Of a stretch of 64,000 nucleotides of DNA, positions 28,710 through 37,453 are shown piece by piece (position 1 is the stretch's first letter; each line of letters opens with the position of its first letter). The notes beneath the pieces are model-generated. The model worked only from the letters and a program-made list of their open reading frames with translations, had not been told where the DNA came from and did not search any database. Source of the DNA: Nostocoides sp. (GTDB taxonomy: Bacteria > Actinomycetota > Actinomycetes > Actinomycetales > Dermatophilaceae). Position numbers and translations under genes: made by a program. The stretch covers positions 911,001 to 975,000 of the forward strand of contig JADJEA010000001.1 of NCBI GenBank assembly GCA_016702415.1, written 5' to 3'.

Positions 28710-28837
28710 CAGCGCCCTGTCGTCCTTCCGTCTCGCGGGTGACCGGCGACCGCCGCGGATCGAGGCGCCACCGACACCGTCATTGACGCCTGGGCACCGG
28801 TTCCGGTTGCCTTGGTCCCGGCACCGGTCGTGCGCAA

Positions 28838-29758
28838 TCACCGCGGCAGATCGTAGCCGTCCCGCCTGACGACCAGAAGCCCGTCCGCAACCAGCCCGTC
28901 GAGGCAGCGTTGGAGGCGGCCCTCCTCGCCGAGGTCGAGCAGGTTGGCGCGATTCACGGCCGCGTCTGCGGATCGCACCCGGCCCAGGAGGGCACCGCGC
29001 AGTTCCCGGTCGGTCCCGGCATACCCCTGGGCACGCCGCTGCGGTCCGTCGTATGCCGGGTGGCCCGCCCCGCGCCACCCACACAGGTCGGCAACCGGGC
29101 AGTCCCCGCACGTCGGCCCGCGGGCGGTGCAGACGAGGGCGCCCAGTTCCATGGCGGCGACATTCCAGGTGTTGGCGCGGTTCCGGTCGGCGGGCAGCCA
29201 GTCGTCAGCGAGCTGGTACTCGGCTCGGGTCTGGCTCGGCGCCGCGTGCGCCCGCCCGAGTGCCACGCGCGCCAGAACTCGCCGGACATTGGTGTCCAGC
29301 ACCGGTGTCGGTATGCCGTAGGCGAACGACGCGACCGCCGCCGCGGTGTAACTGCCCACCCCCGGAAGGGTGCGCAGCGTCTCCGGGTCGCGGGGGACCA
29401 CGCCGTGGTGATCGCGGACCATCACCGTGGCGGCGGTGTGGAGATTCACCGCGCGGCGTGGGTAGCCGAGGCGGTCCCACGCCTTGATCGCCTCGGCGAC
29501 GGGTGCCGCGGCGAGATCGGCCGGCGTTGGCCAGCGCGTCACCCATGCCGACCACGGGCCGAGGATGCGGGCGATGGGGGTCTGCTGAGCCATGATCTCG
29601 CTGACGTAGACCCCCCATGGTGTGGCATCGGGACGGCGCCAGGGGAGGTCGCGGCCGTGCGCGGCATACCAGGAAAGGACGCGGTCGTGAACGACGGATC
29701 GCCGGTCGACCGTCGTGGAGCGGGTCGCGGCGGGGACGGTAGGGACGGCCGCGCTCAA
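28838..29758 (-). CDS. mutY: A/G-specific adenine glycosylase
   Basis: Removes adenine opposite 8-oxoguanine. 306 aa. HhH-GPD core: LPWRRPDATPWGVYVSEIMA, QQTPIARI, LPGVGSYTAAAVASFA and the catalytic Asp in VLDTNVRRVLAR. The 4Fe-4S ligands are visible as CTARGPTCGDCPVADLC (C-x6-C-x2-C-x5-C). The C-terminal NUDIX-like domain of longer MutY is missing; the C-terminus instead looks like a winged-helix segment. The start appears to be TTG 29758, within a TTGA overlap with disA. Together with disA and radA it forms a DNA-integrity cluster. Confidence 0.92.
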   Translation of the reverse strand: MSAAVPTVPAATRSTTVDRRSVVHDRVLSWYAAHGRDLPWRRPDATPWGVYVSEIMAQQTPIARILGPWSAWVTRWPTPADLAAAPVAEAIKAWDRLGYPRRAVNLHTAATVMVRDHHGVVPRDPETLRTLPGVGSYTAAAVASFAYGIPTPVLDTNVRRVLARVALGRAHAAPSQTRAEYQLADDWLPADRNRANTWNVAAMELGALVCTARGPTCGDCPVADLCGWRGAGHPAYDGPQRRAQGYAGTDRELRGALLGRVRSADAAVNRANLLDLGEEGRLQRCLDGLVADGLLVVRRDGYDLPR

Positions 29759-30825
29759 ACGTAGCGCTCGAGGATGCTGCTCTCCGCCAGCCGGGTCAGG
29801 CTCTCGCGGATATTGCGGGCCCGGCCCTCGCCGACTCCGTCGACCGACTGGAGATCCTCGCTGGAGGCGTTGATGAGGCGTTGCAGGCTGCCGAAGTGGT
29901 CGACCAGGCGCTCGAACACCGACCCGGGCAGGCGTGGCACGCGGCTGAGGATGCGGTAGCCCCGGGGGGAGACCCCGGAGTCGAGTCCGTCACCGAGGCC
30001 GATGACCCGCGCGCTCGCGGCGGGGTCGACGAGGTCGTTCTGGTTGAGCTCGGTAAGGGCGTGCCGGACGCGAGCCACAGCGTCCTCATTGCCGTGATCG
30101 GCGGGCAGATAGTCGCGGACGACCCAGTCGAGGTCGTCCATGAGCCCGATCGTCAGCTCGTCGAGTTGGAGGGTCAGGAGCCGGCCGTCGACGCCCAGCT
30201 CGACGACATACGACCGGACCTCCTCCCCGATGCGGCGGACCATCTCCATCCGTTGGAGGACGGCGGCGACATCGCGGGCGGTGACGAGATCCTCGATCTC
30301 CAGCGCGGAGAGGGTCCCGGTGACCTCGTCGAGGCGGGCGCGGTAGCGCTCGAGCGTCTGCAGGGCCTGGTTGGCGTGGCTGAGGATGGCGCTGGAGCCC
30401 TCCAGGACGTGCCGTCGGCCGGCGACGTAGAGGGCGACGATCCGCATCGACTGGCTGACCGAGACGACCGGAAGTCCGGTCTGCTTGGCCACCCGCTCGG
30501 CTGTCCGGTGACGGGTTCCGGACTCGCTCGTCTCGATATTGGGGTCGGGGACCAGTTGGGTCGCGGCGCGGACGATCCGGGTGATGTCGTTGTTGACGAC
30601 GATGGCGCCGTCCATCTTGGCCAGCTCGCGCAGGCGCGTGGCGGAGAACTCGACATCGAGGGGGAACCCGCCGGTGCAGAGGGCCTCGACGTGGCGGTTA
30701 TGTCCGAGGACGATCAGCGCGCCGGTATTGCCGCGCAGGATGCGCTCCAGCCCGTCGCGCAGTTCGGTGCCGGGGGCGACCGCGGCGAGCGTCGCCCGCA
30801 ACAGGTCGTCGTCCACATGCGCCAC
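29755..30825 (-). CDS. disA: DNA integrity scanning diadenylate cyclase
   Basis: Makes c-di-AMP from two ATP and scans DNA; branched DNA inhibits the cyclase. 356 aa. N-terminal DAC domain with LAKMDGAIVV (DGA motif) and ESGTRHRTAER (RHR motif); a central helical linker; C-terminal helix-hairpin-helix (LQSVDGVGEGRARNIRESL). I set the start at GTG 30825, which has AAGGA 7 nt upstream and matches the start and length of mycobacterial DisA. A longer start at GTG 30861 would lie directly against the -10 box. It overlaps mutY by 4 nt. Confidence 0.95.
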   Translation of the reverse strand: MAHVDDDLLRATLAAVAPGTELRDGLERILRGNTGALIVLGHNRHVEALCTGGFPLDVEFSATRLRELAKMDGAIVVNNDITRIVRAATQLVPDPNIETSESGTRHRTAERVAKQTGLPVVSVSQSMRIVALYVAGRRHVLEGSSAILSHANQALQTLERYRARLDEVTGTLSALEIEDLVTARDVAAVLQRMEMVRRIGEEVRSYVVELGVDGRLLTLQLDELTIGLMDDLDWVVRDYLPADHGNEDAVARVRHALTELNQNDLVDPAASARVIGLGDGLDSGVSPRGYRILSRVPRLPGSVFERLVDHFGSLQRLINASSEDLQSVDGVGEGRARNIRESLTRLAESSILERYV

Positions 30826-30861
30826 TGGTTGGTCCTTCGCTCGCTCTCGTGGGGTCGGCAC

Positions 30862-30867
30862 AGTCTA
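30862..30867 (-). promoter_or_regulatory. -10 box of disA
   Basis: On the minus strand TAGACT directly abuts GTG 30861, so transcription would start inside that longer reading, favouring the start at 30825 with its own ribosome binding site. Confidence 0.45.
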
Positions 30868-31007
30868 TGGGCGCTGGCCGTCGATCCCTTGTCGCTCACA
30901 CTGGCCCGGCCGCCAGGAGCATCCGGCATCCGGTCTCGTGGCAACCGACCGCGGCACCGGCGAGGTGCCCGCTCTCGCGGTGGCCGGGGGTTGTCGGTGG
31001 TCGCCTC

Positions 31008-31013
31008 TACGGT
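31008..31013 (+). promoter_or_regulatory. -10 box of radA, probable leaderless promoter
   Basis: TACGGT ends 7 nt before the radA ATG at 31021. It is divergent from the disA promoter, with about 140 bp between the two boxes. Confidence 0.45.
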
Positions 31014-31020
31014 CGTCCGT

Positions 31021-32439
31021 ATGACGATGACGAAGGCCAGTCGAGCCGGGTTCCGGTGCGGGGAGTGTGGCTGGACCGGCGCCAAGTGGGTGGGCCGGTG
31101 CGTGGAATGCCAGGCGTGGGGAAGCGTGGTCGAGGTCGGCGCGTCGGGGCCGCGGACCAAGGCCGCCGGCCGCCTGTCGCGCCCGGCGGTCCCGATCGCG
31201 AGCGTCGACGTCCGGCGGGCCGCCGTTCGCGCGACCGGTGTCGAGGAGTTCGACCGTGTCCTCGGCGGGGGCGTCGTTCCGGGGTCGGTCGTGCTGGTGG
31301 CGGGTGAGCCGGGGATCGGCAAGTCGACCCTGCTGCTCGACGTCGCCGCGCGCGCGGCGCGGGCCGGGGCTCGGGTGCTCTATGTCAGCGGCGAGGAGTC
31401 CGCCGCCCAGGTGCGGGCCCGGGCCGAGCGCATCGACGCGCTCGCCGACACCCTGTTTCTCGCGGCGGAGACCGACCTGGCGATGGTGCTCGCCCAGATC
31501 GAGCACCTCGATCCGGGGCTCGTCGTCGTGGACTCGGTGCAGACGATCGCCAGTGCCGAGGTGGACGGTTCGGCGGGCAATGTCTCCCAGGTCCGCGAAG
31601 TCGCGGCGGCGCTGGTGGCTCAGGCCAAGTCCCGCGACATGAGTGTGCTGCTCGTGGGGCATGTGACCAAGGAGGGGTCGATCGCCGGACCTCGCCTGCT
31701 GGAGCACATCGTCGACGTCGTGGTGACCTTCGAGGGCGAACGGCACTCCCGCTTGCGGCTGGTGCGCGCGGTCAAGAACCGCTTCGGTCCCACGGATGAT
31801 GTCGGATGCTTCGACCTCAGCGATATCGGGATCGTCGGGCTGCCCGACCCGAGCGGCCTCTTCCTCTCGACTCGCTCCGGGAGCGTCGCAGGCACGGCCG
31901 TCACGGTGGCTCTCGAGGGGAGCCGGCCGCTGGTCTCGGAGGTGCAGGCGCTCGTCGCCCCGAGCGTGTTGCCGACCCCGCGCCGCGGCACTCACGGCCT
32001 CGACTCCTCCCGCGTGGCCCTGCTGCTGGCCGTCCTGGAGCGCCGGGCGCGCGTGTGTGCCGGCAAGGCCGACGTTTACGTCTCCACCGTGGGCGGGGTG
32101 ACCCTGCGCGAGCCGGCGACCGACCTCGCCGTCGCCCTGGCGGTGGCGAGTGCGGTCGCCGATATCGCCCTCGACCCGCACACGGTGGTCGTCGGCGAGG
32201 TCGGCCTAGCCGGGGAGGTGCGGCCCGTCCCGGGTATGCCGCGCCGCCTCGCCGAGGCGGCCCGCCTCGCCTTCACCCGGGCACTCGTCCCCGTCGGGAC
32301 GCTGGGGGCGGGGCCGATCCCGCCCGAGCTCGAGGTGGTCGAGGTCGCCGATCTCGCCCAGGCGCTGCGAGTCCTCGGCCGGCCGCGGCTGCGGGGCCTG
32401 GCCGGTGGCGGGGGAGGTGGTGCGGTGTCCGGCGACTGA
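31021..32439 (+). CDS. radA: RadA/Sms DNA recombination helicase
   Basis: Promotes branch migration in homologous recombination. 472 aa. N-terminal zinc finger FRCGECGWTGAKWVGRCVEC; Walker A VAGEPGIGKSTLLLDVA; the RadA-specific KNRFG motif (RAVKNRFGPTDDVG); C-terminal Lon-like domain ending in a glycine-rich tail. Start ATG 31021; an ATG 6 nt later is possible. Divergent from disA, a neighbour in many Gram-positives, where DisA and RadA act together on branched DNA. Its stop TGA abuts the convergent stop of the next gene. Confidence 0.95.
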   Translation: MTMTKASRAGFRCGECGWTGAKWVGRCVECQAWGSVVEVGASGPRTKAAGRLSRPAVPIASVDVRRAAVRATGVEEFDRVLGGGVVPGSVVLVAGEPGIGKSTLLLDVAARAARAGARVLYVSGEESAAQVRARAERIDALADTLFLAAETDLAMVLAQIEHLDPGLVVVDSVQTIASAEVDGSAGNVSQVREVAAALVAQAKSRDMSVLLVGHVTKEGSIAGPRLLEHIVDVVVTFEGERHSRLRLVRAVKNRFGPTDDVGCFDLSDIGIVGLPDPSGLFLSTRSGSVAGTAVTVALEGSRPLVSEVQALVAPSVLPTPRRGTHGLDSSRVALLLAVLERRARVCAGKADVYVSTVGGVTLREPATDLAVALAVASAVADIALDPHTVVVGEVGLAGEVRPVPGMPRRLAEAARLAFTRALVPVGTLGAGPIPPELEVVEVADLAQALRVLGRPRLRGLAGGGGGGAVSGD

Positions 32440-33375
32440 TCAGAAGCGGCGCCACCAGAGGTTGACCGCGTAGTCCACGCTCGGCCCGGGATGCTCGGCG
32501 AGGATCGCCGCGGCGGCGTCGGGGGCGAACTCGATCCCGACGACCTGGGCGAACTCCGCCTCCGACCTGCACTCCCACGCGAGGGTTAGGGGGATTCGGG
32601 AGAAGCCCGCGCGCCGCCAGAAGCGCTCCACCGCGACGGGGTCGTATGCCGGGTGGAACCGCGCGAACCATGCCCCGAAAGTCGAGGTGGTGGCGTCGTT
32701 GTCGACGATCACGGCAACCGCGCCCGGTCGCGCCACTCGGGCGATCTCGCGCAGCCCGGGCTCGCAGCCGGGACCGAAGAAGTAGGCCCACCGGGCGTGG
32801 ACGATGTCGACCGAGGCATCGGCCAGGGGCAGTGCCTGGGCGGCGGCGACGACCACGGTGGGGCGGTGGGAGTGCTCTGGTCGGGGCGTCGCGCTGGGAC
32901 TACCGGCGCCCGGGCCGTCGGCATCCGTCGTGCCAGGGTCGGGGGTGGCGGCATCGTCGGGACTCCTCCCGCCGCACCGCCCGGCGCACGAGAGTGAGCC
33001 ACCGTCCGCGTCGGGAGCGTCGGGAGCGTCGGGACTCCTCCCGCCAGGGTCGGGCGGGTCCGGGGCGAGGCTGGCCGGGGGCGTGGCGGGGTGATGGGTG
33101 CGTGCGAGGCGGGCCCTGGCCAGGCGGGCCAGCGGAGGGTGCGGCTCGACGCCGACGACCCGGGCACCCCGCTCGGCGAAGTGGGGGAGGTGGAACCCCG
33201 TGCCGCAGCCGATGTCGAGGAGGTGGGCCTCGGCATACGGCCGGAGGGCACCGATGGTCTCCTCGATCCGGCGGTGCCGGTCGAAGGCGAGGTTCTCCCA
33301 CTCGTAGATCTCCGGGTGCGCCCAGATGTTCGGGCTGGCCCGGACTCCGCCGAGCTCCCCGGCCGCCCGGCTCAC
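32440..33375 (-). CDS. Class I SAM-dependent methyltransferase with low-complexity insert
   Basis: 311 aa. Motif I is LLDIGCGTGFHLPHFAERGA, motif II VVGVEPHPPLARLA, and later VVVAAAQALPLADASVDIVH and the REIARVARPGAVAVIVDND segment. Between these, about 80 residues (roughly 85-165) are an Asp/Pro/Gly/Ser-rich insert absent from the family. A 19-bp DNA repeat is seen twice inside it (32955-32973 and 33027-33045). The core resembles ubiquinone/tocopherol-type Methyltransf_11. GTG start overlaps the upstream gene by GTGA. Substrate unknown. Confidence 0.82.
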   Translation of the reverse strand: MSRAAGELGGVRASPNIWAHPEIYEWENLAFDRHRRIEETIGALRPYAEAHLLDIGCGTGFHLPHFAERGARVVGVEPHPPLARLARARLARTHHPATPPASLAPDPPDPGGRSPDAPDAPDADGGSLSCAGRCGGRSPDDAATPDPGTTDADGPGAGSPSATPRPEHSHRPTVVVAAAQALPLADASVDIVHARWAYFFGPGCEPGLREIARVARPGAVAVIVDNDATTSTFGAWFARFHPAYDPVAVERFWRRAGFSRIPLTLAWECRSEAEFAQVVGIEFAPDAAAAILAEHPGPSVDYAVNLWWRRF

Positions 33376-34184
33376 CGCTTGCGGCGCGCCCGGCTGCCGG
33401 CGGGGCGCGCCTCGAGGGTCGCCGGGTGCACCAGGAGCGGCAGCAGCGTTCGTGCGCCGCGGGCACGCAACGCCTTGACCGCCAAGAGGTGCGCTTCAGC
33501 GCGGAGGACGAGTTCGGCATACCCCAACGGGCCCATGATCTCGGTCAGCTCGGCGTGCGCGCTGCGGAAGAGCGGCTCTCGCCCGATGTGGGCCTCGGGG
33601 TCGCCGGTGCAGTACCAGTCGAGATCGTGGCCGCCCGGTCCCCATCCACGCCGGTCGTACTCCGTCAAGGTGATCTCCAGATAGGACGTGTCGTCGGGGA
33701 GGGTCACCGTGCGATAGCTGCGGCGGATCGGCAGTTGCCAGCACACGTCGGGCTTGGCCGCGTGGGGGTCCATCCCGTGATGGACGGCGTGGATGTGGAG
33801 GGCGCACCCGGAACCCCCGGGGAAATCGGGCCCGTTGAGGAAAATGCACGCGCCGGCGGCAACGCGGGTCGTCGTGGCCCGGCCGTCCCGGTCGGTCCAC
33901 GCCCGTTGGACGGTCGTCCCGGGATGGTGCTCCCAGTCCTGCGGGGTCATCCGGCCCACGACATCCGCGACGCGGCGCAGGTCGTCCCGGTCGGTGAAAT
34001 GGGCCCCGAGGGTGCAGCATCCGTCATCCGGCCGGTCGGCATAGATTCCCCGGCAGCCCGCACCGAAGATGCAGATCCAGCTCGACGTCAGCCAGGTCAG
34101 GTCGGCGCGGAAGCGCTGGTTGGGCTCCGCTGGATCGTCGAACTCCACCCAGACGCGGGAGATCTCGAGGGGAGTCTCGGGCAT
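33372..34184 (-). CDS. Cysteine-rich protein of unknown function
   Basis: 270 aa. Not confidently recognised. Cysteines cluster in CIFGAGCRGIYADRPDDGCC, then AACIFLNGPDF and a conserved GCALHIHAVHHG, a pattern reminiscent of the YkgJ/DUF3109 Fe-S or zinc cluster proteins. WYCTGDPEAHIGREPLF follows near the end. ATG 34184 is chosen for its plausible N-terminus (MPETPLEISRVWVEF). It shares a GTGA overlap with the methyltransferase downstream. Confidence 0.6.
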   Translation of the reverse strand: MPETPLEISRVWVEFDDPAEPNQRFRADLTWLTSSWICIFGAGCRGIYADRPDDGCCTLGAHFTDRDDLRRVADVVGRMTPQDWEHHPGTTVQRAWTDRDGRATTTRVAAGACIFLNGPDFPGGSGCALHIHAVHHGMDPHAAKPDVCWQLPIRRSYRTVTLPDDTSYLEITLTEYDRRGWGPGGHDLDWYCTGDPEAHIGREPLFRSAHAELTEIMGPLGYAELVLRAEAHLLAVKALRARGARTLLPLLVHPATLEARPAGSRARRKR

Positions 34185-34246
34185 GGGCCAACTGTAGGCA
34201 TGACCCGCCACTCTCTGGTGCCCGAAGGGCCGGTCGATGCCCTCGC

Positions 34247-34252
34247 TAGATT
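34247..34252 (+). promoter_or_regulatory. -10 box, probable leaderless promoter of ppx
   Basis: TAGATT ends 6 nt before the ATG at 34259; no ribosome binding site. Confidence 0.55.
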
Positions 34253-34258
34253 GGCAGC

Positions 34259-35185
34259 ATGCGGCTCGGCGTGATCGACATCGGCTCGAACACCGTCCAT
34301 CTCCTCGTCGTCGATGCGCACCGGGGGGCCCGCCCACTTCCGGCCGCCTCGCACAAGACCGACCTGCGCCTGGCGGAACACCTCCGCGACGACGGCAGCG
34401 TCGGCGACGCCGGAGTGAACGCCCTGGTCGCCTTCACGCTCGAGGCCATGACCCTGGCGGAGGACGAGGGTGTCGAGGAATTGCTCGTCTTCGCCACCAG
34501 CGCGATCCGGGAAGCCCCCAATGGGCAGGACGTCATCGATCGACTCTCCGCGGCGAGCGGGCTCGAGGTGGCCGTCCTCTCCGGGCGCGACGAGGCCCGA
34601 TTGACCTTTCTCGCGGCCCGTCGCTGGCTCGGCTGGTCGGCCGGGACGTTGCTGGTCCTCGACATCGGCGGCGGTTCCCTCGAACTCGCGCACGGGATGG
34701 ACGAGGAGCCCGATGCCGCGGTCTCGGTGCCCCTGGGGGCCGGGCGGGTGACCCGGGACATGTTGCCCGGGGATCCCCCCGATCGGGAGGTCATCCGGCT
34801 CGCGCGCCGCCACATCCGGGCGACCCTGGCCGCGGAGGTGCGGCCCATCGTCCGTGCGGCGACCCCGGATCGGGTCGTCGGCACCTCGAAGACGTTCCGC
34901 TCTCTGGCTCGCCTCACCGGGGCCGCGCCCAGCGGGGAGGGCCCCTTTGTCCGCCGGCTCCTGCACCGCGACGCCCTCGGCGAGCTGGTGACCAGGCTCT
35001 CGACCATGTCGGTGGCCGAACGGAGCCGCCAACCCGGTGTCTCCGTGGCGCGGGCCGCTCAACTCCTCGGCGGAGCGCTGACCGCGGCCGCGGCCATGGA
35101 CCTGCTGCGGGTCGAGGAGTTGGAGATCTGTCCCTGGGCGCTGCGGGAGGGGTTCATCCTCCGCCGACTCGAGGCCTTCGCCTGA
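34259..35185 (+). CDS. ppx: Exopolyphosphatase (Ppx/GppA family)
   Basis: Hydrolyses inorganic polyphosphate and possibly pppGpp. 308 aa, actin-like ATPase fold: LGVIDIGSNTVHLLV at residue 3, FATSAIREAPNGQDVI, VLDIGGGSLELAHG and the EICPWALREGFILRRL C-terminus. The short length (about 300 aa) is usual for actinobacterial Ppx, which have two paralogues; which one this is cannot be told. Confidence 0.9.
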   Translation: MRLGVIDIGSNTVHLLVVDAHRGARPLPAASHKTDLRLAEHLRDDGSVGDAGVNALVAFTLEAMTLAEDEGVEELLVFATSAIREAPNGQDVIDRLSAASGLEVAVLSGRDEARLTFLAARRWLGWSAGTLLVLDIGGGSLELAHGMDEEPDAAVSVPLGAGRVTRDMLPGDPPDREVIRLARRHIRATLAAEVRPIVRAATPDRVVGTSKTFRSLARLTGAAPSGEGPFVRRLLHRDALGELVTRLSTMSVAERSRQPGVSVARAAQLLGGALTAAAAMDLLRVEELEICPWALREGFILRRLEAFA

Positions 35186-35296
35186 TCCTCGCCGGCCGCC
35201 CAGGGGAGCGTCAGGCCCGGTGACGGCGCCCAGGGAAGTCCCGCCGCCGACCGGCACCGCCCACGCGGGCACGCTGGGTCTCTCGCTCGTCCTGGT

Positions 35297-35302
35297 TAGG
35301 CT
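35297..35302 (+). promoter_or_regulatory. -10 box, probable leaderless promoter
   Basis: TAGGCT ends 6 nt before ATG 35309. Confidence 0.55.
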
Positions 35303-35308
35303 GGCGGT

Positions 35309-36130
35309 ATGGCGCAGCGCTCGCAGGCCGCGGTGACGATCCCGCAGGGCCATGTCGCCCTGTCGAGTTCGTCGGTCTATCCCGAGCCGACGTCCGCCGC
35401 CTTCGCCACGGCCGCCAAACTCGGCTACGACGGCGTCGAGGTCATGATCTGGACCGACCCGGCCAGTCAGGACGCCGCCGCCCTGGCCGCCCTGGCGCGC
35501 CTTCACGGGGTCCCGGTCGTCTCCATCCACGCACCGACCCTCCTGCTCACGCAACGGATTTGGGGCTCCGACCCGTGGGTCAAGGTCGACCGGTCGGTGG
35601 CCCTGGCCCAGGAACTCGGGGCGCGGACGGTCGTGGTCCACCCACCCTTCCGCTGGCAGAAGGACTACGCGCGCGACTTCGCCGCCGGCGTCGCGGAGCG
35701 GGAGGCCGAGACCGGCATCGCGATCGCCGTCGAGAATATGTTCCCCTGGCGAGCGCGGGGCCGGGAGATCCTCGCCTACTTGCCGCACTGGGATCCCGTC
35801 GGGCAGGACTATCAGCACGTCACGCTCGACCTGTCCCACACCGCGACCGCGGGGTCGGACGCCATGGCGATGGTGCGCGCCCTGGGCCCCCGCCTGACCC
35901 ACATCCACCTCGCCGACGGCACCGGCAGCATCCGCGACGAGCATCTCGTCCCCGGGCGCGGCACCCAGCCGTGCGGTGAGGTTCTCGAGCATCTCGCCGA
36001 GACCGGCTTCGACGGCGACATCGTCCTCGAGGTCGCCACCCGCCGCCTCGAACCGGACGACCGGGAGCGGGAGCTGTCGGAGGCGCTGGCCTTCGCGCGA
36101 CTCCACTTCGCCGGGCGGCTGGTGTCGTGA
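35309..36130 (+). CDS. Sugar phosphate isomerase/epimerase-like TIM barrel
   Basis: 273-aa AP-endonuclease-2/xylose isomerase-like barrel. KLGYDGVEVMIW, HPPFRWQKDYA, IAVENMFPW and a metal site pattern (D..H in TLDLSHTAT, HLADGTGS with following His and Glu) are seen. The substrate is unknown. It lies downstream of ppx but has its own promoter, and overlaps the TetR gene by GTGA, so they are co-transcribed. Confidence 0.82.
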   Translation: MAQRSQAAVTIPQGHVALSSSSVYPEPTSAAFATAAKLGYDGVEVMIWTDPASQDAAALAALARLHGVPVVSIHAPTLLLTQRIWGSDPWVKVDRSVALAQELGARTVVVHPPFRWQKDYARDFAAGVAEREAETGIAIAVENMFPWRARGREILAYLPHWDPVGQDYQHVTLDLSHTATAGSDAMAMVRALGPRLTHIHLADGTGSIRDEHLVPGRGTQPCGEVLEHLAETGFDGDIVLEVATRRLEPDDRERELSEALAFARLHFAGRLVS

Positions 36131-36741
36131 GCCCCCGCGGCCGCCGCCCCGCGGGCGCGGACACGCGCGGGTCGATCGTCGAGGCGGCCCGGGCGGAGTT
36201 CGCCTCGGTGGGGTATGCCGCGGCCTCCCTCCGCTCGATCGCTCGCCGGGCCGGGGTGGATCCCGCTCTCGTGCATCACTATTTCGACGGCAAGCCGGCG
36301 CTCTTCGGCGAGGTGATGATTCTCCCGTTCAGTCCGGCCGCTCTTCTCGCCCAGCTGCGCTCCGCGCCGACCGATCAGATCGGGCAGACGCTCGCTCGCA
36401 ACTTCTTCACCCTCTGGGACGGGCCCGAGGGCCGCGTGCGGCTCCGGGCGATTTTCGCGTCCGTCCTCACGCACGAGGAGGCCGCCCGGCCGATCCGCGA
36501 GTTCCTCACCGATGAGGTGTTCACACAGGTGGCGACCCGGGCCGACGGCAGCGCCCTGCCGCTGGCCGAGGCCAAGTTCCGGGGCGGCCTGGCCGCAGGC
36601 CAGCTGATCGGGGTGGCGATATTGCGCTATGTCGCGGGCTACGAGCCCTTGGTGTCGGCGAGCGTCGAGGACTTGATCGCCGCCCTCGCCCCTGTCCTCC
36701 AGGGGCACCTGGTCGTCACTCGGTCTGACGACGCAGCGTGA
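36127..36741 (+). CDS. TetR-family regulator
   Basis: 204 aa. HTH: ARAEFASVGYAAASLRSIAR, then VDPALVHHYFDGKPALFGEV. GTG start overlaps the isomerase stop. Its 3' end overlaps the convergent ABC permease gene by 26 bp (36716-36741), which suggests that it controls that exporter. Confidence 0.9.
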   Translation: MSPRGRRPAGADTRGSIVEAARAEFASVGYAAASLRSIARRAGVDPALVHHYFDGKPALFGEVMILPFSPAALLAQLRSAPTDQIGQTLARNFFTLWDGPEGRVRLRAIFASVLTHEEAARPIREFLTDEVFTQVATRADGSALPLAEAKFRGGLAAGQLIGVAILRYVAGYEPLVSASVEDLIAALAPVLQGHLVVTRSDDAA

Positions 36742-37453
36742 GTGAGCCCAGGAGCAGGCTCGCGGCAATCCACCCGCCGATGATGAGCAGATCGGGACCC
36801 ACCTCGCCCATCGGCGACGCCTTCGTCGCCACCGAGCCCATGGCGTCCACGGCATACGACAAGGGCAGCAGGTCGGAGAGGTGGGAGAGGAAAGTCGGGA
36901 GTTGATCGCGCGGCTGGAGCAAGCCGCAGACGAGGAACTGCGGCAGGACGAAGGCCGGCATGAATTGCACCGCCTGAAACTCCGTGTGCGCGAAGGCGCT
37001 GGCCAGCAGCCCGAGGGCGGTCCCCAAGACCGCGTCGAGGACGGCGACGACCACGAGCACCCAGACCGGCCCGGCGACGTCGAGTCCGCACACCCACACG
37101 GCGAAGGCTGTCGCCACGAGGGCCTGGACGATGGCCATGATGCCGAAGGCGACGGCATACCCGACCATGAAGTCGGCCTTGCCGAGCGGTGTGGCCATGA
37201 GTCGTTCGATCGTGCCGCCGGTGCGTTCGCGCAGGGTGGCGATGCTGGTGACGATGAACATGACGACGAACGGGAAGACCCCGAGCAGGGCCGGGCCGAT
37301 GTGGTCGAAGACCATCGGCTTGTCGCCGAAGACCCAGGCGAGCAGGCCGATGAGGACGCACGGGACGACGAGCATGAGCGCGACGGTGCGGTGGTCGGAC
37401 CGGATCTGGCGCAGCACCCGGCCGGCCGTGATCAGGGTGAGCCGGGGGTTCAT
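36716..37453 (-). CDS. ABC-2 type exporter permease
   Basis: 245-aa membrane subunit. Six hydrophobic segments; TLRERTGGTIERLMATPLG is the typical ABC-2 loop, and LPLSYAVDAMGSV the C-terminal family signature. ATG 37453 overlaps the ATP-binding subunit stop (ATGA). Likely drug or lipid export under the neighbouring TetR; substrate unknown. Confidence 0.88.
   Translation of the reverse strand: MNPRLTLITAGRVLRQIRSDHRTVALMLVVPCVLIGLLAWVFGDKPMVFDHIGPALLGVFPFVVMFIVTSIATLRERTGGTIERLMATPLGKADFMVGYAVAFGIMAIVQALVATAFAVWVCGLDVAGPVWVLVVVAVLDAVLGTALGLLASAFAHTEFQAVQFMPAFVLPQFLVCGLLQPRDQLPTFLSHLSDLLPLSYAVDAMGSVATKASPMGEVGPDLLIIGGWIAASLLLGSLTLRRQTE

Noticed and set aside
30826..30861. Twelve-residue N-terminal extension of DisA
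   Set aside because: The -10 box is directly against GTG 30861, and the shorter start has a good ribosome binding site and family length.
32437..32442. TGATCA palindrome where radA and the methyltransferase stops meet
   Set aside because: Two adjacent convergent stop codons TGA and TCA give this by themselves; no terminator-like stem is present.
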